NCBI GenBank assembly: GCA_002869855.2
Contig: NEWQ02000015.1
Coordinates: 32,458 to 96,457 of the forward strand
Reading direction: 5' to 3'
Length of the DNA stretch: 64,000 nucleotides
Source of the DNA: Nitrospira sp. CG24D
GTDB lineage: Bacteria; Nitrospirota; Nitrospiria; Nitrospirales; Nitrospiraceae
The notes below the pieces were generated by a model. The model was not told the origin of the DNA. It made no database searches and worked only from the letters and a program-made list of their open reading frames with translations. Shown piece by piece: positions 54,752 to 63,395 of the stretch (position 1 is the stretch's first letter; each line of letters begins with the position of its first letter). The translations under genes were made by a program, and so were the position numbers.

Positions 54752-56016
54752 TAGGCTGCCTGATCCATGCCATCGCCCAGGTACATGGCAATATTGACGC
54801 GCTCTTGGACGGGATCCAACACGCGTAAGACCGTGCGTGACACCTTATCCTGCGAAGGAAGAGAGAGGTCGACTTGTTCAGGGTTGGGATAGGACTCTCC
54901 GTGCGGCCCTCCGGTAATCTTTACTTGAGGTTTTAAGCGCTGTTCCGGATTGACACCGACCACCACCGCCTGCTCTCCGGTATTCAAACGAACCAGGCTT
55001 CCGACGGGGTACACGCCGATACTTCGGATGACGGCCTCAACTAACGGTTTGGGATATTGCCCGCGTTCTCCAACCAAAAACAATTGACGGACCGCATCAT
55101 GAGGAATCATCGCCGGTCGGCCCCCACGGCGGCTGACCATCTTGTCGTAGAGATCCACGATCCCGACAATTTGGGCAAGCGGGGAGATCTCTTGGGCCTT
55201 CACCTTCCTCGGATACCCGCTTCCATCGCAACGCTCGTGATGCTCCACAACAACTTGACAGACCTCCTGGTGAAAACCGGATTGCTCCCCCAGCACGGTG
55301 ACGCCCAATTGAGCATGCTGCTCTAAGAGGCGTTGTTCAGAATCAGTGCACTCATCTCGTTTGCGGACAAGATTGCGGGGGAGGCGGACGTACCCGACAT
55401 CATGCAGAAGCGCTCCCATCCCGAGATGTTCGTAGAGGGACGGATCGACGCCGCTCTCGACTGCGACGACCAGCGACAAAATAGCCGTATCCAGCGCATG
55501 GGCGCCCAGTGAACGATCGAACTGTTTCACCTTGAGAAAAGTACTGTGCAGCAGGAGTGCGCTGCGGTCCTGCAACACCTGGTTGATGACACCCCCGACG
55601 ATCACCTTGGTCGCGGCCGGCGTCGGCGGCACTCCGCGTTCTAGATCGGCAAAGATGCGCTCCACGGCCTCTTGCGCTTCTCCATACACAGCTGCAACCT
55701 GGGACTCACCTCCGTCCATAGGTAGTGAACCTGGTTTCTGCGGGACCTCATCGGCCGCTTCTTTAGCGTCCGACGCGCCTGCAGAAGTCTCCGAATTCAC
55801 GGGCGGCGTGTGTGCAGGCGCCTGCACGTCCAGTCCCTTGGTCGTATCAATGGTGACGTGTTGGACACCATGCTGTTTCATCACGCCAATCGTTTCCACA
55901 TCACGAATCAGGCGCTTATGGAAAAGAAAGGGCGTGCGATACCAAGGAAGGTCCATCTCCACGACGAACATGCCCGGTATCAGTTGCTCAATGGAAATCT
56001 GCTTCGTCCCACTCAT
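54751..56016 (-). CDS. HD-GYP domain protein (c-di-GMP phosphodiesterase-like), copy 1
   Basis: The 421-residue product has an N-terminal DUF3391-type domain (QISIEQLIPGMFVVEMDLPWYRTPFLFHKRLI), an acidic Pro-rich linker and an HD-GYP domain with LLHDVG and HHERCDGSGYP. The HD residues are present, but the usual HDIGK reads HDVGY, so activity is uncertain. It would hydrolyse c-di-GMP to pGpG or GMP if active. Its stop overlaps the hybrid kinase start, and it is divergent from a paralogue at 56264. Confidence 0.88.
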   Translation of the reverse strand: MSGTKQISIEQLIPGMFVVEMDLPWYRTPFLFHKRLIRDVETIGVMKQHGVQHVTIDTTKGLDVQAPAHTPPVNSETSAGASDAKEAADEVPQKPGSLPMDGGESQVAAVYGEAQEAVERIFADLERGVPPTPAATKVIVGGVINQVLQDRSALLLHSTFLKVKQFDRSLGAHALDTAILSLVVAVESGVDPSLYEHLGMGALLHDVGYVRLPRNLVRKRDECTDSEQRLLEQHAQLGVTVLGEQSGFHQEVCQVVVEHHERCDGSGYPRKVKAQEISPLAQIVGIVDLYDKMVSRRGGRPAMIPHDAVRQLFLVGERGQYPKPLVEAVIRSIGVYPVGSLVRLNTGEQAVVVGVNPEQRLKPQVKITGGPHGESYPNPEQVDLSLPSQDKVSRTVLRVLDPVQERVNIAMYLGDGMDQAA

Positions 56017-56083
56017 GAATTCGTATCTCCTCGATTGCCAAGCTCCGAATACTCATATCCACTTCGAGAGGATCTCACATGTC

Positions 56084-56111
56084 CTATCGGTTCCCGGGGG
56101 AACGATCTTAA
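56084..56111 (-). promoter_or_regulatory. Weak sigma28-like promoter for the leftward HD-GYP operon
   Basis: On the minus strand TTAAGATC (56111-56104, 5 of 8), a 12-base spacer and ACCGATAG (56091-56084, 6 of 8) lie about 68 bases before the HD-GYP start. The spacing equals that of the flgM promoter. Confidence 0.35.
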
Positions 56112-56183
56112 CGACTGGGAGGACGCCTCATCCTGGCTATAGACCATTCACGGTGCCCTGCGCCGTGTTATGAGATCTCCCTC

Positions 56184-56209
56184 AAGAATTTCTGTACTTT
56201 TTCCGATAC
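56184..56209 (+). promoter_or_regulatory. Weak sigma28-like promoter for the rightward HD-GYP gene
   Basis: AAGAATTT (5 of 8), a 10-base spacer and TCCGATAC (6 of 8) lie about 55 bases before ATG 56264. The spacing equals that of the csrA promoter. Confidence 0.35.
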
Positions 56210-56263
56210 AGAAGCAAGCGTCGATCTGCGCGCCACTCGACCGGATACCCGCAGCCGTCATTC

Positions 56264-57487
56264 ATGGCCACACGCATTCACATCACCCAGCTTCGTCCCG
56301 GCATGCGCATCGAGAAACTCGATTGTTCCTGGTTTGCAACGCCCTTTTTCCGTCACCGCATGGCGGTGACATCGATGGAGCAGGTGGAGCAACTCAAAGC
56401 CTGCGGCGTGGAAACGCTCGACATTTCAGGAGAGCTGGAAACTGACGCCCCCGCAACCGGGGAGGGCATCCGAGAGTCTTCCGAAACCAAGCTTACCCCT
56501 CCCATCCTCACCGGCCCCCCAGTAGTGACCGATATGTCCTTTGAAGAGGAACTGCCGGCCGCAAAGCTCGTGTATACGGCGGCCAAAAATGTGATCGAAC
56601 AGGCCATGCTCGATGTCCGTATGGGCCGCGACATCAATATGGATGCGGTCAATCAGGTGGTATCGGAGATGGCTGACAGCGTCCTCCGGAATCCCGACGC
56701 GCTCACGAGTCTCTCTCGCTTAAAGCATTTTGACGAATATACGTTCTTTCATTCGGTCAACACCTCGCTGCTGGCCTTATCGCTCGGGCGTAATCTGGGG
56801 GTCAACGAAGCCTTGCTGCATCAACTCGGTGTCGGCACCTTGCTCCATGATATCGGGAAGACGAAAGTCCCTTTGGAGATTTTGAATAAGCCGGGCAAAT
56901 ACGAAGCCCATGAATTTGAAATCATGAAGCAACATGTGATGCGGGGCGCCGAAGTCTTGTCAGGCACGACCGGGTTGACAGACAACTATCTGAAGCCGGC
57001 GCTGGAACATCACGAACGGGTAGACGGGACCGGCTACCCCTATCAGCGTCAGAAGTGCGACCTCAGCCAGTTCGGGATGATGGCTGCCGTCGTGGATATC
57101 TACGATGCCATCACGAGCGATCGCTGCTATCACAAAGCCAAACCGGCGCATGAAGCTCTGCAATTCCTTTATCTCATCTCGCAAAAGGGGCATCTTGAAC
57201 ATACCCTCGTCCAACGGTTTATCCAGGTCGTCGGAGTCTATCCGGTCGGCTCAGTCGTCCGGCTCAATACAGGGGAGGTAGCGGTCGTCAGCCGTATCAA
57301 TCGGCCCACGCCCCTTGAGCCCGAGGTCATTGTGGTCAAAAGCGCCGGAAGTACGCTGGTGTCGCATCCCGAGACGGTTGATCTTGCTCAAACTCAAGGG
57401 CCGACGCGACGAGCCATTGTAGCGGTCACAGATCCCGTGAGCACCGGTATCAATCCCACTGTCTATCTCGACCAGGAGCCCTCATGA
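56264..57487 (+). CDS. HD-GYP domain protein (c-di-GMP phosphodiesterase), copy 2
   Basis: The 407-residue paralogue of the leftward gene has the same DUF3391 start (RIHITQLRPGMRIEKLDCSWFATPFFRHRM) and linker. Its HD-GYP domain has LLHDIGKTKVPLEI and HHERVDGTGYP. Here HDIGK is intact, so phosphodiesterase activity is likely. The C-terminal beta region (VYPVGSVVRLNTGEVAVV) is also shared. It overlaps the PilZ gene by four bases. The head-to-head pair probably arose by duplication. Confidence 0.92.
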   Translation: MATRIHITQLRPGMRIEKLDCSWFATPFFRHRMAVTSMEQVEQLKACGVETLDISGELETDAPATGEGIRESSETKLTPPILTGPPVVTDMSFEEELPAAKLVYTAAKNVIEQAMLDVRMGRDINMDAVNQVVSEMADSVLRNPDALTSLSRLKHFDEYTFFHSVNTSLLALSLGRNLGVNEALLHQLGVGTLLHDIGKTKVPLEILNKPGKYEAHEFEIMKQHVMRGAEVLSGTTGLTDNYLKPALEHHERVDGTGYPYQRQKCDLSQFGMMAAVVDIYDAITSDRCYHKAKPAHEALQFLYLISQKGHLEHTLVQRFIQVVGVYPVGSVVRLNTGEVAVVSRINRPTPLEPEVIVVKSAGSTLVSHPETVDLAQTQGPTRRAIVAVTDPVSTGINPTVYLDQEPS

Positions 57488-58203
57488 ACGATGTGACCAC
57501 GATACTACCCACGCCGACATCCTTTCTCACGGTTGGCCTCTCTCTCAAACTGTCCTTCACGCTCAACGGGCAGAAGGGAATGTACGGGTCAACACTCCTA
57601 GGCTGGAAAGACTATGCATGGCTGGTCTGTGAATGGCCATTGCAGGTCGGCCATGGGACGGAGATTCCACGGGGAACCCCCTGTACGGTCAGCTATCTCC
57701 ATGACGGAAAGCTGGTCGGGTATCGAACCGAAATTCGCGACATGTTGAGCGCGCCGGTCCCGCTCCTCTTCATTGCATTTCCGCAAACCGTGGAGGAAAT
57801 GCATTTGCGTAAACATGCCCGCGTGTCCTCCTGTGAGCCGATCGTCCTTGAGCGGGCGGATCGCGCCGCGGTGGGCGGAGCGCCCTCGGCGGCGATCGTC
57901 GGCGGGCTTCTTCAAAATCTGAGTATCGGCGGCTGTAGTGTGATCGTCCCGCACGCTCCGGCATGGCTGCGGGCAGGAACCGCACTGCGCATGGAGTTTG
58001 AGCTGGCCGGACTCGGTCACGTCACAAATTTGACAGGGCTTGTCAAAAGTGCCGAGGCCATAGAGGGCACCTGGACACTTGGTATCGCATTTCGTTTTCA
58101 AGAAATGGAATACATCGAATACCGCGGGTGGGGTGGATCCGTTCATCAGGCCATCGAACAATGGACCACGCAGAAAGTACACGATTCGATTCCACTGCAA
58201 TAG
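57484..58203 (+). CDS. PilZ-domain protein, YcgR-like c-di-GMP receptor
   Basis: The 239-residue product has an N-terminal YcgR-type beta domain (about 15-105). The PilZ domain that follows carries the c-di-GMP motifs RKHAR (RxxxR, within LRKHARVSS) and NLSIGG (D/NxSxxG). YcgR-type proteins brake the motor when c-di-GMP is high. Coupling to an HD-GYP gene, beside flagellar genes, supports a motility-control role. Confidence 0.88.
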   Translation: MNDVTTILPTPTSFLTVGLSLKLSFTLNGQKGMYGSTLLGWKDYAWLVCEWPLQVGHGTEIPRGTPCTVSYLHDGKLVGYRTEIRDMLSAPVPLLFIAFPQTVEEMHLRKHARVSSCEPIVLERADRAAVGGAPSAAIVGGLLQNLSIGGCSVIVPHAPAWLRAGTALRMEFELAGLGHVTNLTGLVKSAEAIEGTWTLGIAFRFQEMEYIEYRGWGGSVHQAIEQWTTQKVHDSIPLQ

Positions 58204-58338
58204 TCTGGCTTTTCACGCGTTCGCCTTCAGCGTCTTCTCCTGTCCTTTCTTTCCTCCTTGCACGGCACATCTTGCCGAGTGAATCACACGCCCTTCCGCT
58301 GTGTCGTGACAAGTCGTCAGATCCCATGACGAAACCAA

Positions 58339-58354
58339 TGGCATATAACTTGTA
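58339..58354 (+). promoter_or_regulatory. Sigma54-like promoter before the sugar operon
   Basis: TGGCATATAACTTGTA has the same TGGCATAT -24 block as the fliL promoter and correct spacing, but GT in place of GC at -12. The predicted start is near 58365, about 44 bases before ATG 58409. The rest of 58204-58408 shows no gene. Confidence 0.4.
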
Positions 58355-58408
58355 CTAACCTCTTCCGCCGGACTAAACCCATCGAGATTACGATCGAGGA
58401 GAGTAGCC

Positions 58409-59605
58409 ATGGAAGGCCGTCATTCAGTGCAGCAGACTATAAACCCGCGATGGTGTCTTGCGTACGACACGATCGATCGCCAGGACATCAATCGATTGGT
58501 GGAATGGCTGCAGACTTATCCTCGCTTGACGAAAGGCCCCATCACCGTCGACTTCGAGTCGCGTTGGTCACAATGGCTGGGGGCCTCCCACTCCGTCTTT
58601 TGTAATTCGGGATCGTCGGCCAATTTACTCATGTATTACGCCCTCCTGGCTTCCGGACGCCTGAGGAATAAGAAGGTCATTGTCCCCAGTGTGGGCTGGG
58701 TGACGTCGATCGCGCCGGCCATTCAATTCGGCTTTGAACCCATCATGTGTGAGGCCGATCCGGATACATTTGGTCTTGATCTGAATCACCTTGAAGCGCT
58801 CTTGAAGCAGCATCAACCTCAGACGGTCATGCTCGTTCAGGTCTTGGGTGTCCCGCATAAGATGCGGGAAATGATGGCCCTGAAAGAACGCTATGGATTC
58901 GTCCTACTCGAAGACGCCTGTGCCGCGATCGGCGCGAGCTACGAAGGGCGGAAAGTCGGCTCATTCGGAGATATGGCCAGTTTCTCCTTCTATTTCGGCC
59001 ATCAGATGTCGACCATCGAAGGCGGCATGGTCTCCACGAACGACAAAGGCCTCGCGGATCTTCTTCTGATGCTCCGGAGTCACGGGTGGAGCAAAGATCT
59101 GGACACTGAGACCCATCGTGCGCTAGTCACCCAGCACCTGATCGATGATTTTCATTCGCCGTTCGTCTTCTACGAACCGGGATTCAATCTCCGATCGACC
59201 GATCTGAATGCCTTTATTGGAATTGGGCAAGTGGAGAAGCTAGATTGGATGACCGAACAGCGTCGGGCTAACCATGGGCGTTATCTCGATCGCCTCAGTT
59301 CAAGTTTCTATGTCCAACGTCCCCCGAAGAACAGTCAGGTCGCCAGCATTTCGGTCGGCTTGTTAGCGGAGTCGCGCCAGCAGCGCCAGCGGATCGTTCA
59401 GGCGCTCGTAGCGCGAGGGATTGAAACCCGCATTTTCTCAGCCGGCAACCTGGGGCTCCATCCATTCTGGACAAACCGGTATGGCACGACGAGTTTCCCG
59501 GTGGCCGATCGTATTCACCACTGCGGCTTCTTCCTGCCAAACCATGCAGCGCTGACACCGGACGATGTCGCCGCCATTTCGCAGGTCGTTCTGGAGGCCG
59601 CATGA
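58409..59605 (+). CDS. DegT-fold PLP protein with His for Lys: probable sugar 3-dehydratase (ColD/RfbH-like)
   Basis: The 398-residue product has the DegT/DnrJ/EryC1 fold with SGSSANLLMYYAL, LLEDACAAIGASYEGRKVGSFGDMASFSFYF and GG. The Schiff-base lysine position is His198 (FGHQMSTIEGG), where aminotransferases have K-N-I-T-x-x-E-GG. Replacement of lysine by histidine is the hallmark of ColD and RfbH, which remove the 3-OH of 4-keto-6-deoxy sugars using PMP or PLP. It is therefore more likely a 3-dehydratase than an aminotransferase. GGAGAG precedes ATG 58409. First gene of an overlapping sugar operon. Confidence 0.8.
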   Translation: MEGRHSVQQTINPRWCLAYDTIDRQDINRLVEWLQTYPRLTKGPITVDFESRWSQWLGASHSVFCNSGSSANLLMYYALLASGRLRNKKVIVPSVGWVTSIAPAIQFGFEPIMCEADPDTFGLDLNHLEALLKQHQPQTVMLVQVLGVPHKMREMMALKERYGFVLLEDACAAIGASYEGRKVGSFGDMASFSFYFGHQMSTIEGGMVSTNDKGLADLLLMLRSHGWSKDLDTETHRALVTQHLIDDFHSPFVFYEPGFNLRSTDLNAFIGIGQVEKLDWMTEQRRANHGRYLDRLSSSFYVQRPPKNSQVASISVGLLAESRQQRQRIVQALVARGIETRIFSAGNLGLHPFWTNRYGTTSFPVADRIHHCGFFLPNHAALTPDDVAAISQVVLEAA

Positions 59606-60558
59606 CAGGCCCACTACTGGTGACTGGTGGAACCGGCCTGTTGGGATCGGCCGTTCGGAAGATTCGGCCTGACGCGATCTTCCTATCGCGCGCAGACGGA
59701 GACCTCCGTGACCGCAGCGTTGCGCAACGGCTGCTAGAAGACATTCGGCCAGGGCAAATCCTTCATCTGGCCGGTTTGGTCGGGGGCGTGAAGGCCAATG
59801 CGGCGAACAATAGCCGCTTCTTTGAGGATAATGCGCTCATCAATACGGCGGTGCTATCCGCCGCTCGTTCCCTTGAAATACAAAGAGTTGTATCGCTTCT
59901 CTCTAGTTGTGCCTTTCCTCTCTTCTCTGATCGGCCGACGACTGAAAACGATCTCCAGGCCGCACTTCCATATGACGGCAATGCGGGGTACGGCTATGCC
60001 AAGCGGATGCTGGACCTTCACACTTGCCTCGTGGCGAAAGAAGAGGGCTGGAAGTGGACCACGCTGACACCGGTCACGATCTATGGTCCCCAGGATTCGT
60101 TTGACCCCGAGAGTGGTCATGTGGTGGGTTCGCTGATCAGCCGTTGCTGGGCAGCCAAAACAACCGGCACTCCGTTGGTCGTATGGGGAAGCGGACGTGC
60201 GGTGCGCCAATTCGTTTTTGTCGACGACGTCGCCAAGATCGCCGTCGATGCGGTACAGCGCAACCTTGATTCAATCACGACCATCATTGCCCCGGATGCC
60301 GGCATCACCATTCAAAGCTTGGCCGAAACCATCGCGGCAGTCATGGGCTATGCGGGCCCGATTGTATTTGACCGTACTCAACCGGAAGGCGTGCTGGTCA
60401 AGCGCTTGCGCAGCCTGACGTTCTCCGAGCGGTTTGCTGATTGCCGGTTCACTAGCCTGAGAAGCGGTCTCGAAGCGACAGTGCGTTGGTTCATCGATCA
60501 CTCATTAGCAGGGAAAGGGATACCGAGCCGGTCCCTTCCACTTTGTCATCAGTCCTAA
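59602..60558 (+). CDS. GDP-L-fucose synthase-like epimerase/reductase
   Basis: The 318-residue extended SDR has TGGTGLLG, then AGLVGGVKAN as in GDP-fucose synthase. It has SSCAFP (catalytic Ser plus the Cys acid/base), YGYAK (Tyr/Lys pair) and GHVVGSLISR (catalytic His). Conserved Cys and His suggest it can epimerise C3/C5 as well as reduce C4. The same fold acts in GDP-colitose and GDP-6-deoxyheptose pathways. It overlaps the upstream gene by four bases. Confidence 0.85.
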   Translation: MTGPLLVTGGTGLLGSAVRKIRPDAIFLSRADGDLRDRSVAQRLLEDIRPGQILHLAGLVGGVKANAANNSRFFEDNALINTAVLSAARSLEIQRVVSLLSSCAFPLFSDRPTTENDLQAALPYDGNAGYGYAKRMLDLHTCLVAKEEGWKWTTLTPVTIYGPQDSFDPESGHVVGSLISRCWAAKTTGTPLVVWGSGRAVRQFVFVDDVAKIAVDAVQRNLDSITTIIAPDAGITIQSLAETIAAVMGYAGPIVFDRTQPEGVLVKRLRSLTFSERFADCRFTSLRSGLEATVRWFIDHSLAGKGIPSRSLPLCHQS

Positions 60559-60573
60559 GGAGTCGCCATCTCA

Positions 60574-61521
60574 ATGACTACAAAACAGACACACGTACTG
60601 GTGACCGGGGGAGCGGGCTATATCGGATCGGTGCTGTGCAAACAGCTTCTTGACCGGGGCCATCGCGTCACCGTCCTCGACAGTTTCCTGTATCGACAAA
60701 ACAGCCTGTTGGATTGCTGCGCATTCGAGACCTTCCGTGTCGTACGCGGGGATTGCCGGGATGAACGAATCATCACGGATCTCCTGCGTGACGCGGATGT
60801 CATCATTCCGCTCGCTGCGCTGGTGGGAGCGCCGTTGTGCAATCGAGATCGGGTCGGCGCCTACACGATCAATTTCGAAGCGGTGCAGATGTTGGCCAAG
60901 CTCACCTCGCAACAGCAGCAGATCATCTTCCCGGTCACGAACAGCGGGTATGGCATCGGGCAACCGGGCGTTGCCTGCACAGAAGATTCGCCGTTACGGC
61001 CCATCAGCTTGTATGGCGAGACGAAGGTCAAAGCCGAGCGCGTCGTACTGGATCGCGGCAACGCGATCACCCTCCGGCTGGCCACCGTCTTTGGCGCGTC
61101 TCCTCGAATGCGGATGGACCTCCTGGTCAACGATTTCGTGTGGCGCGCGGTGCACGATCGCGCCGTCGTGGTGTTCGAGGGCCACTGCAAACGGAACTAC
61201 ATTCATATCAGAGACGTCGTGAAGGCCTTTCTCCACGCCATGGATCACTTTGAGAGCATGAAGAATCGCGCCTACAACGTCGGTCTGGACGACGCCAATC
61301 TCTCGAAGCTGGAATTGTGCCGGGAGATCCAACGACACATTCCTCAGTTTGTCTTTTTTGAAGCGCCGATCGGAGAAGATCCCGACAAACGGGACTACAT
61401 CGTCTCGAATGAACGGGTTCTCTCGACCGGGTTCAAGCCGGACTGGTCGTTAGAACGCGGCATCCAGGAATTGACCAAGTGCTACACCATCGTGACCGGA
61501 ATGGGATACGGCAATGTCTAG
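60574..61521 (+). CDS. NAD(P)-dependent extended SDR epimerase/dehydratase
   Basis: The 315-residue product has the Rossmann motif TGGAGYIGSVL, LAALVGAP, NSGYG around the catalytic Ser region, and YGETK as Tyr-Lys. It ends SNERVLSTGFKPDWSLERGIQEL, typical of nucleotide-sugar epimerases and dehydratases. The precise substrate cannot be read. Its place between the GDP-sugar epimerase and the heptose kinase suggests a GDP-heptose or related substrate. Confidence 0.85.
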   Translation: MTTKQTHVLVTGGAGYIGSVLCKQLLDRGHRVTVLDSFLYRQNSLLDCCAFETFRVVRGDCRDERIITDLLRDADVIIPLAALVGAPLCNRDRVGAYTINFEAVQMLAKLTSQQQQIIFPVTNSGYGIGQPGVACTEDSPLRPISLYGETKVKAERVVLDRGNAITLRLATVFGASPRMRMDLLVNDFVWRAVHDRAVVVFEGHCKRNYIHIRDVVKAFLHAMDHFESMKNRAYNVGLDDANLSKLELCREIQRHIPQFVFFEAPIGEDPDKRDYIVSNERVLSTGFKPDWSLERGIQELTKCYTIVTGMGYGNV

Positions 61522-61554
61522 CGCCGGCATCCAACGGATAGAAGGAGGGGCTCG

Positions 61555-62625
61555 ATGATCATCAGCCGCACACCCTTTCGCATCTCCTTCTTCGGAGGCG
61601 GAACCGACTACCCCGTGTGGTTTAAAGAACACGGCGGCGCCGTTCTCGCCACCACGATCGACAAATATTGCTATATCAGTTGCCGGTATCTGCCTCCGTT
61701 CTTTGAACATCGTACACGGATTGCCTATTCCCGCATCGAGCAGGCCAAGACCAACGCCGACATCGAACATCCGGCCGTCCGCGGCGTACTTCAGCATCTC
61801 AACATTTCTCACGGACTGGAGATCCATCACGACGGCGACCTGCCCGCAAGAACCGGATTGGGTTCAAGCTCTTCATTTACCGTCGGCTTGCTCCACGCGC
61901 TCTATGCCTTGCAGCACACCATGCCGAGCAAAACGGAACTGGCTCATGCAGCCATCCATGTCGAACAGAATATCCTCCAGGAATCCGTCGGCTGCCAGGA
62001 CCAAGTTATGGCAGCACATGGGGGGCTCTGTCGGCTGCAGTTCTTTCAAAACGGCGAAATCGGGTATACCCCGCTGGTCATGAAGCCCGAACGGCTGTCC
62101 GCATTCCAAGACCACCTACTCCTGTATTTCACCGGGTTTTCACGAACCGCCTCGGAAATTGCCAAAGAGCAAATCGCGAAGACCAAGCAGCGGCGGGTTG
62201 AGCTCTTTGCCATGCTGCAAATGGTGCAGGAGGGCGTCTCCATCTTGTCCGGAGATCGGGACCTCGCGGACTTCGGCGAGCTGCTCCATGAAGCCTGGAT
62301 GGTCAAACGCAGCCTCACGTCGAAAATCACCACACCGATGATCGATGACATCTATGAGGCGGCAAGGGGAGCCGGGGCCCTCGGCGGCAAACTGTTGGGA
62401 GCGGGCGGGGGCGGATTCATGCTCTTCTTTGCACGGCCGGAGACGCATGCCCAAATACGAGCGGCCCTGCCGGGGCTGCTGGAAGTCCCCTTTCGCTTTG
62501 AAGGTCTCGGCAGCCAGATCGTGTTTTACCAGCAGGAAAGCCCGATCATTCGCGACGTGTCGTGGGGCGAGGAGAGACACACCGTCGACATTCACGCCTC
62601 AACGCCGTTCGGAAAGGTGGCATGA
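61555..62625 (+). CDS. hddA: GHMP kinase, D-glycero-alpha-D-manno-heptose-7-phosphate kinase-like
   Basis: The 356-residue product begins MIISRTPFRISFFGGGTDYPVWFKEHGGAVLATTIDKYCYI, the HddA pattern. It has the GHMP ATP motif GLGSSSSFTVGLL and a C-terminal GAGGGGFMLFF. HddA phosphorylates C1 of heptose-7-P on the way to GDP-D-glycero-alpha-D-manno-heptose. It overlaps the nucleotidyltransferase by four bases, which fits HddA-HddC pairing. AGGAGG precedes the start. Confidence 0.88.
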   Translation: MIISRTPFRISFFGGGTDYPVWFKEHGGAVLATTIDKYCYISCRYLPPFFEHRTRIAYSRIEQAKTNADIEHPAVRGVLQHLNISHGLEIHHDGDLPARTGLGSSSSFTVGLLHALYALQHTMPSKTELAHAAIHVEQNILQESVGCQDQVMAAHGGLCRLQFFQNGEIGYTPLVMKPERLSAFQDHLLLYFTGFSRTASEIAKEQIAKTKQRRVELFAMLQMVQEGVSILSGDRDLADFGELLHEAWMVKRSLTSKITTPMIDDIYEAARGAGALGGKLLGAGGGGFMLFFARPETHAQIRAALPGLLEVPFRFEGLGSQIVFYQQESPIIRDVSWGEERHTVDIHASTPFGKVA

Positions 62626-63395
62626 CCGGCACAGCACTCCAGAGCTGCGACCTCCTCGTGCTATGCGGGGGCCAAGGCACCAGACTTCGGTCAGTGGTCC
62701 ACGATCGCCCTAAACCCATGGCTCCGGTCGGCGATCGCCCCTTTCTCGAGTTTGTCATTGCCCCGTTGGTAGCACAGGGCATTCGGCGTGTCATTCTCTG
62801 CACCGGATACATGAGCCGGCAGGTAGAGCAATGGTTTCTCGCACAGGAGCATGACTACGAACTGTTGTTTTCCCGTGAGGCCCGTCCAATGGGAACCGCC
62901 GGAGCTCTTGCACAAGCCGCACATCTCGTACAGAGCAACGCGTTGATCGTCGTCAATGGCGATTCAGTTTGTGACGTGCATTTGGCCGGGCTGTGGGATC
63001 ATCACCGCGCGACCGGCGCATGCGCGACGGTCACATTGACTCCGGCCACAGCTCGAACTGACGCAGGGTGTGTTGAGATGAACGCGGACACTCGGCTGAC
63101 AGGCTTTCAGGAAAAAGGTTCCGCTCAGCGAGGCTCCTTCCATAACGCCGGTATCTATGTCTTCGACCGGTCCGTCCTGAACCGGATCCCGGCCGAACGC
63201 CCCTCTTCCATTGAAACGGATCTCCTTCCCGCGTTGCTTTATCAGGGTGTGTATGGATTTGTAACCGATGCCCCATTATTTGATATCGGTACACCGGAGC
63301 GGTTATCCCAGTTTCGCACTCATGTCGAATCGCTTACCCCGGCCGCCATGGCCGGAGCATCGGCCTCGCCGGACCGGAGGCGGCCTCGATCATGA
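62622..63395 (+). CDS. hddC: Nucleotidyltransferase, D-glycero-alpha-D-manno-heptose-1-phosphate guanylyltransferase-like
   Basis: The start is ATG 62622 (ATGA overlap with the kinase), not the longer track start. The 257-residue product has LCGGQGTRLRSVVHDRPKPMAPVGDRPFLEF, the sugar nucleotidyltransferase signature, and the metal-binding NGDS. HddC makes GDP-heptose. Guanylyl specificity is inferred from the hddA neighbour, not read from the sequence. Confidence 0.85.
   Translation: MTGTALQSCDLLVLCGGQGTRLRSVVHDRPKPMAPVGDRPFLEFVIAPLVAQGIRRVILCTGYMSRQVEQWFLAQEHDYELLFSREARPMGTAGALAQAAHLVQSNALIVVNGDSVCDVHLAGLWDHHRATGACATVTLTPATARTDAGCVEMNADTRLTGFQEKGSAQRGSFHNAGIYVFDRSVLNRIPAERPSSIETDLLPALLYQGVYGFVTDAPLFDIGTPERLSQFRTHVESLTPAAMAGASASPDRRRPRS

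Noticed and set aside
58409-59605. Plain DegT aminotransferase call
   Set aside because: The Schiff-base lysine position is histidine, so a 3-dehydratase type reaction is more likely than transamination.
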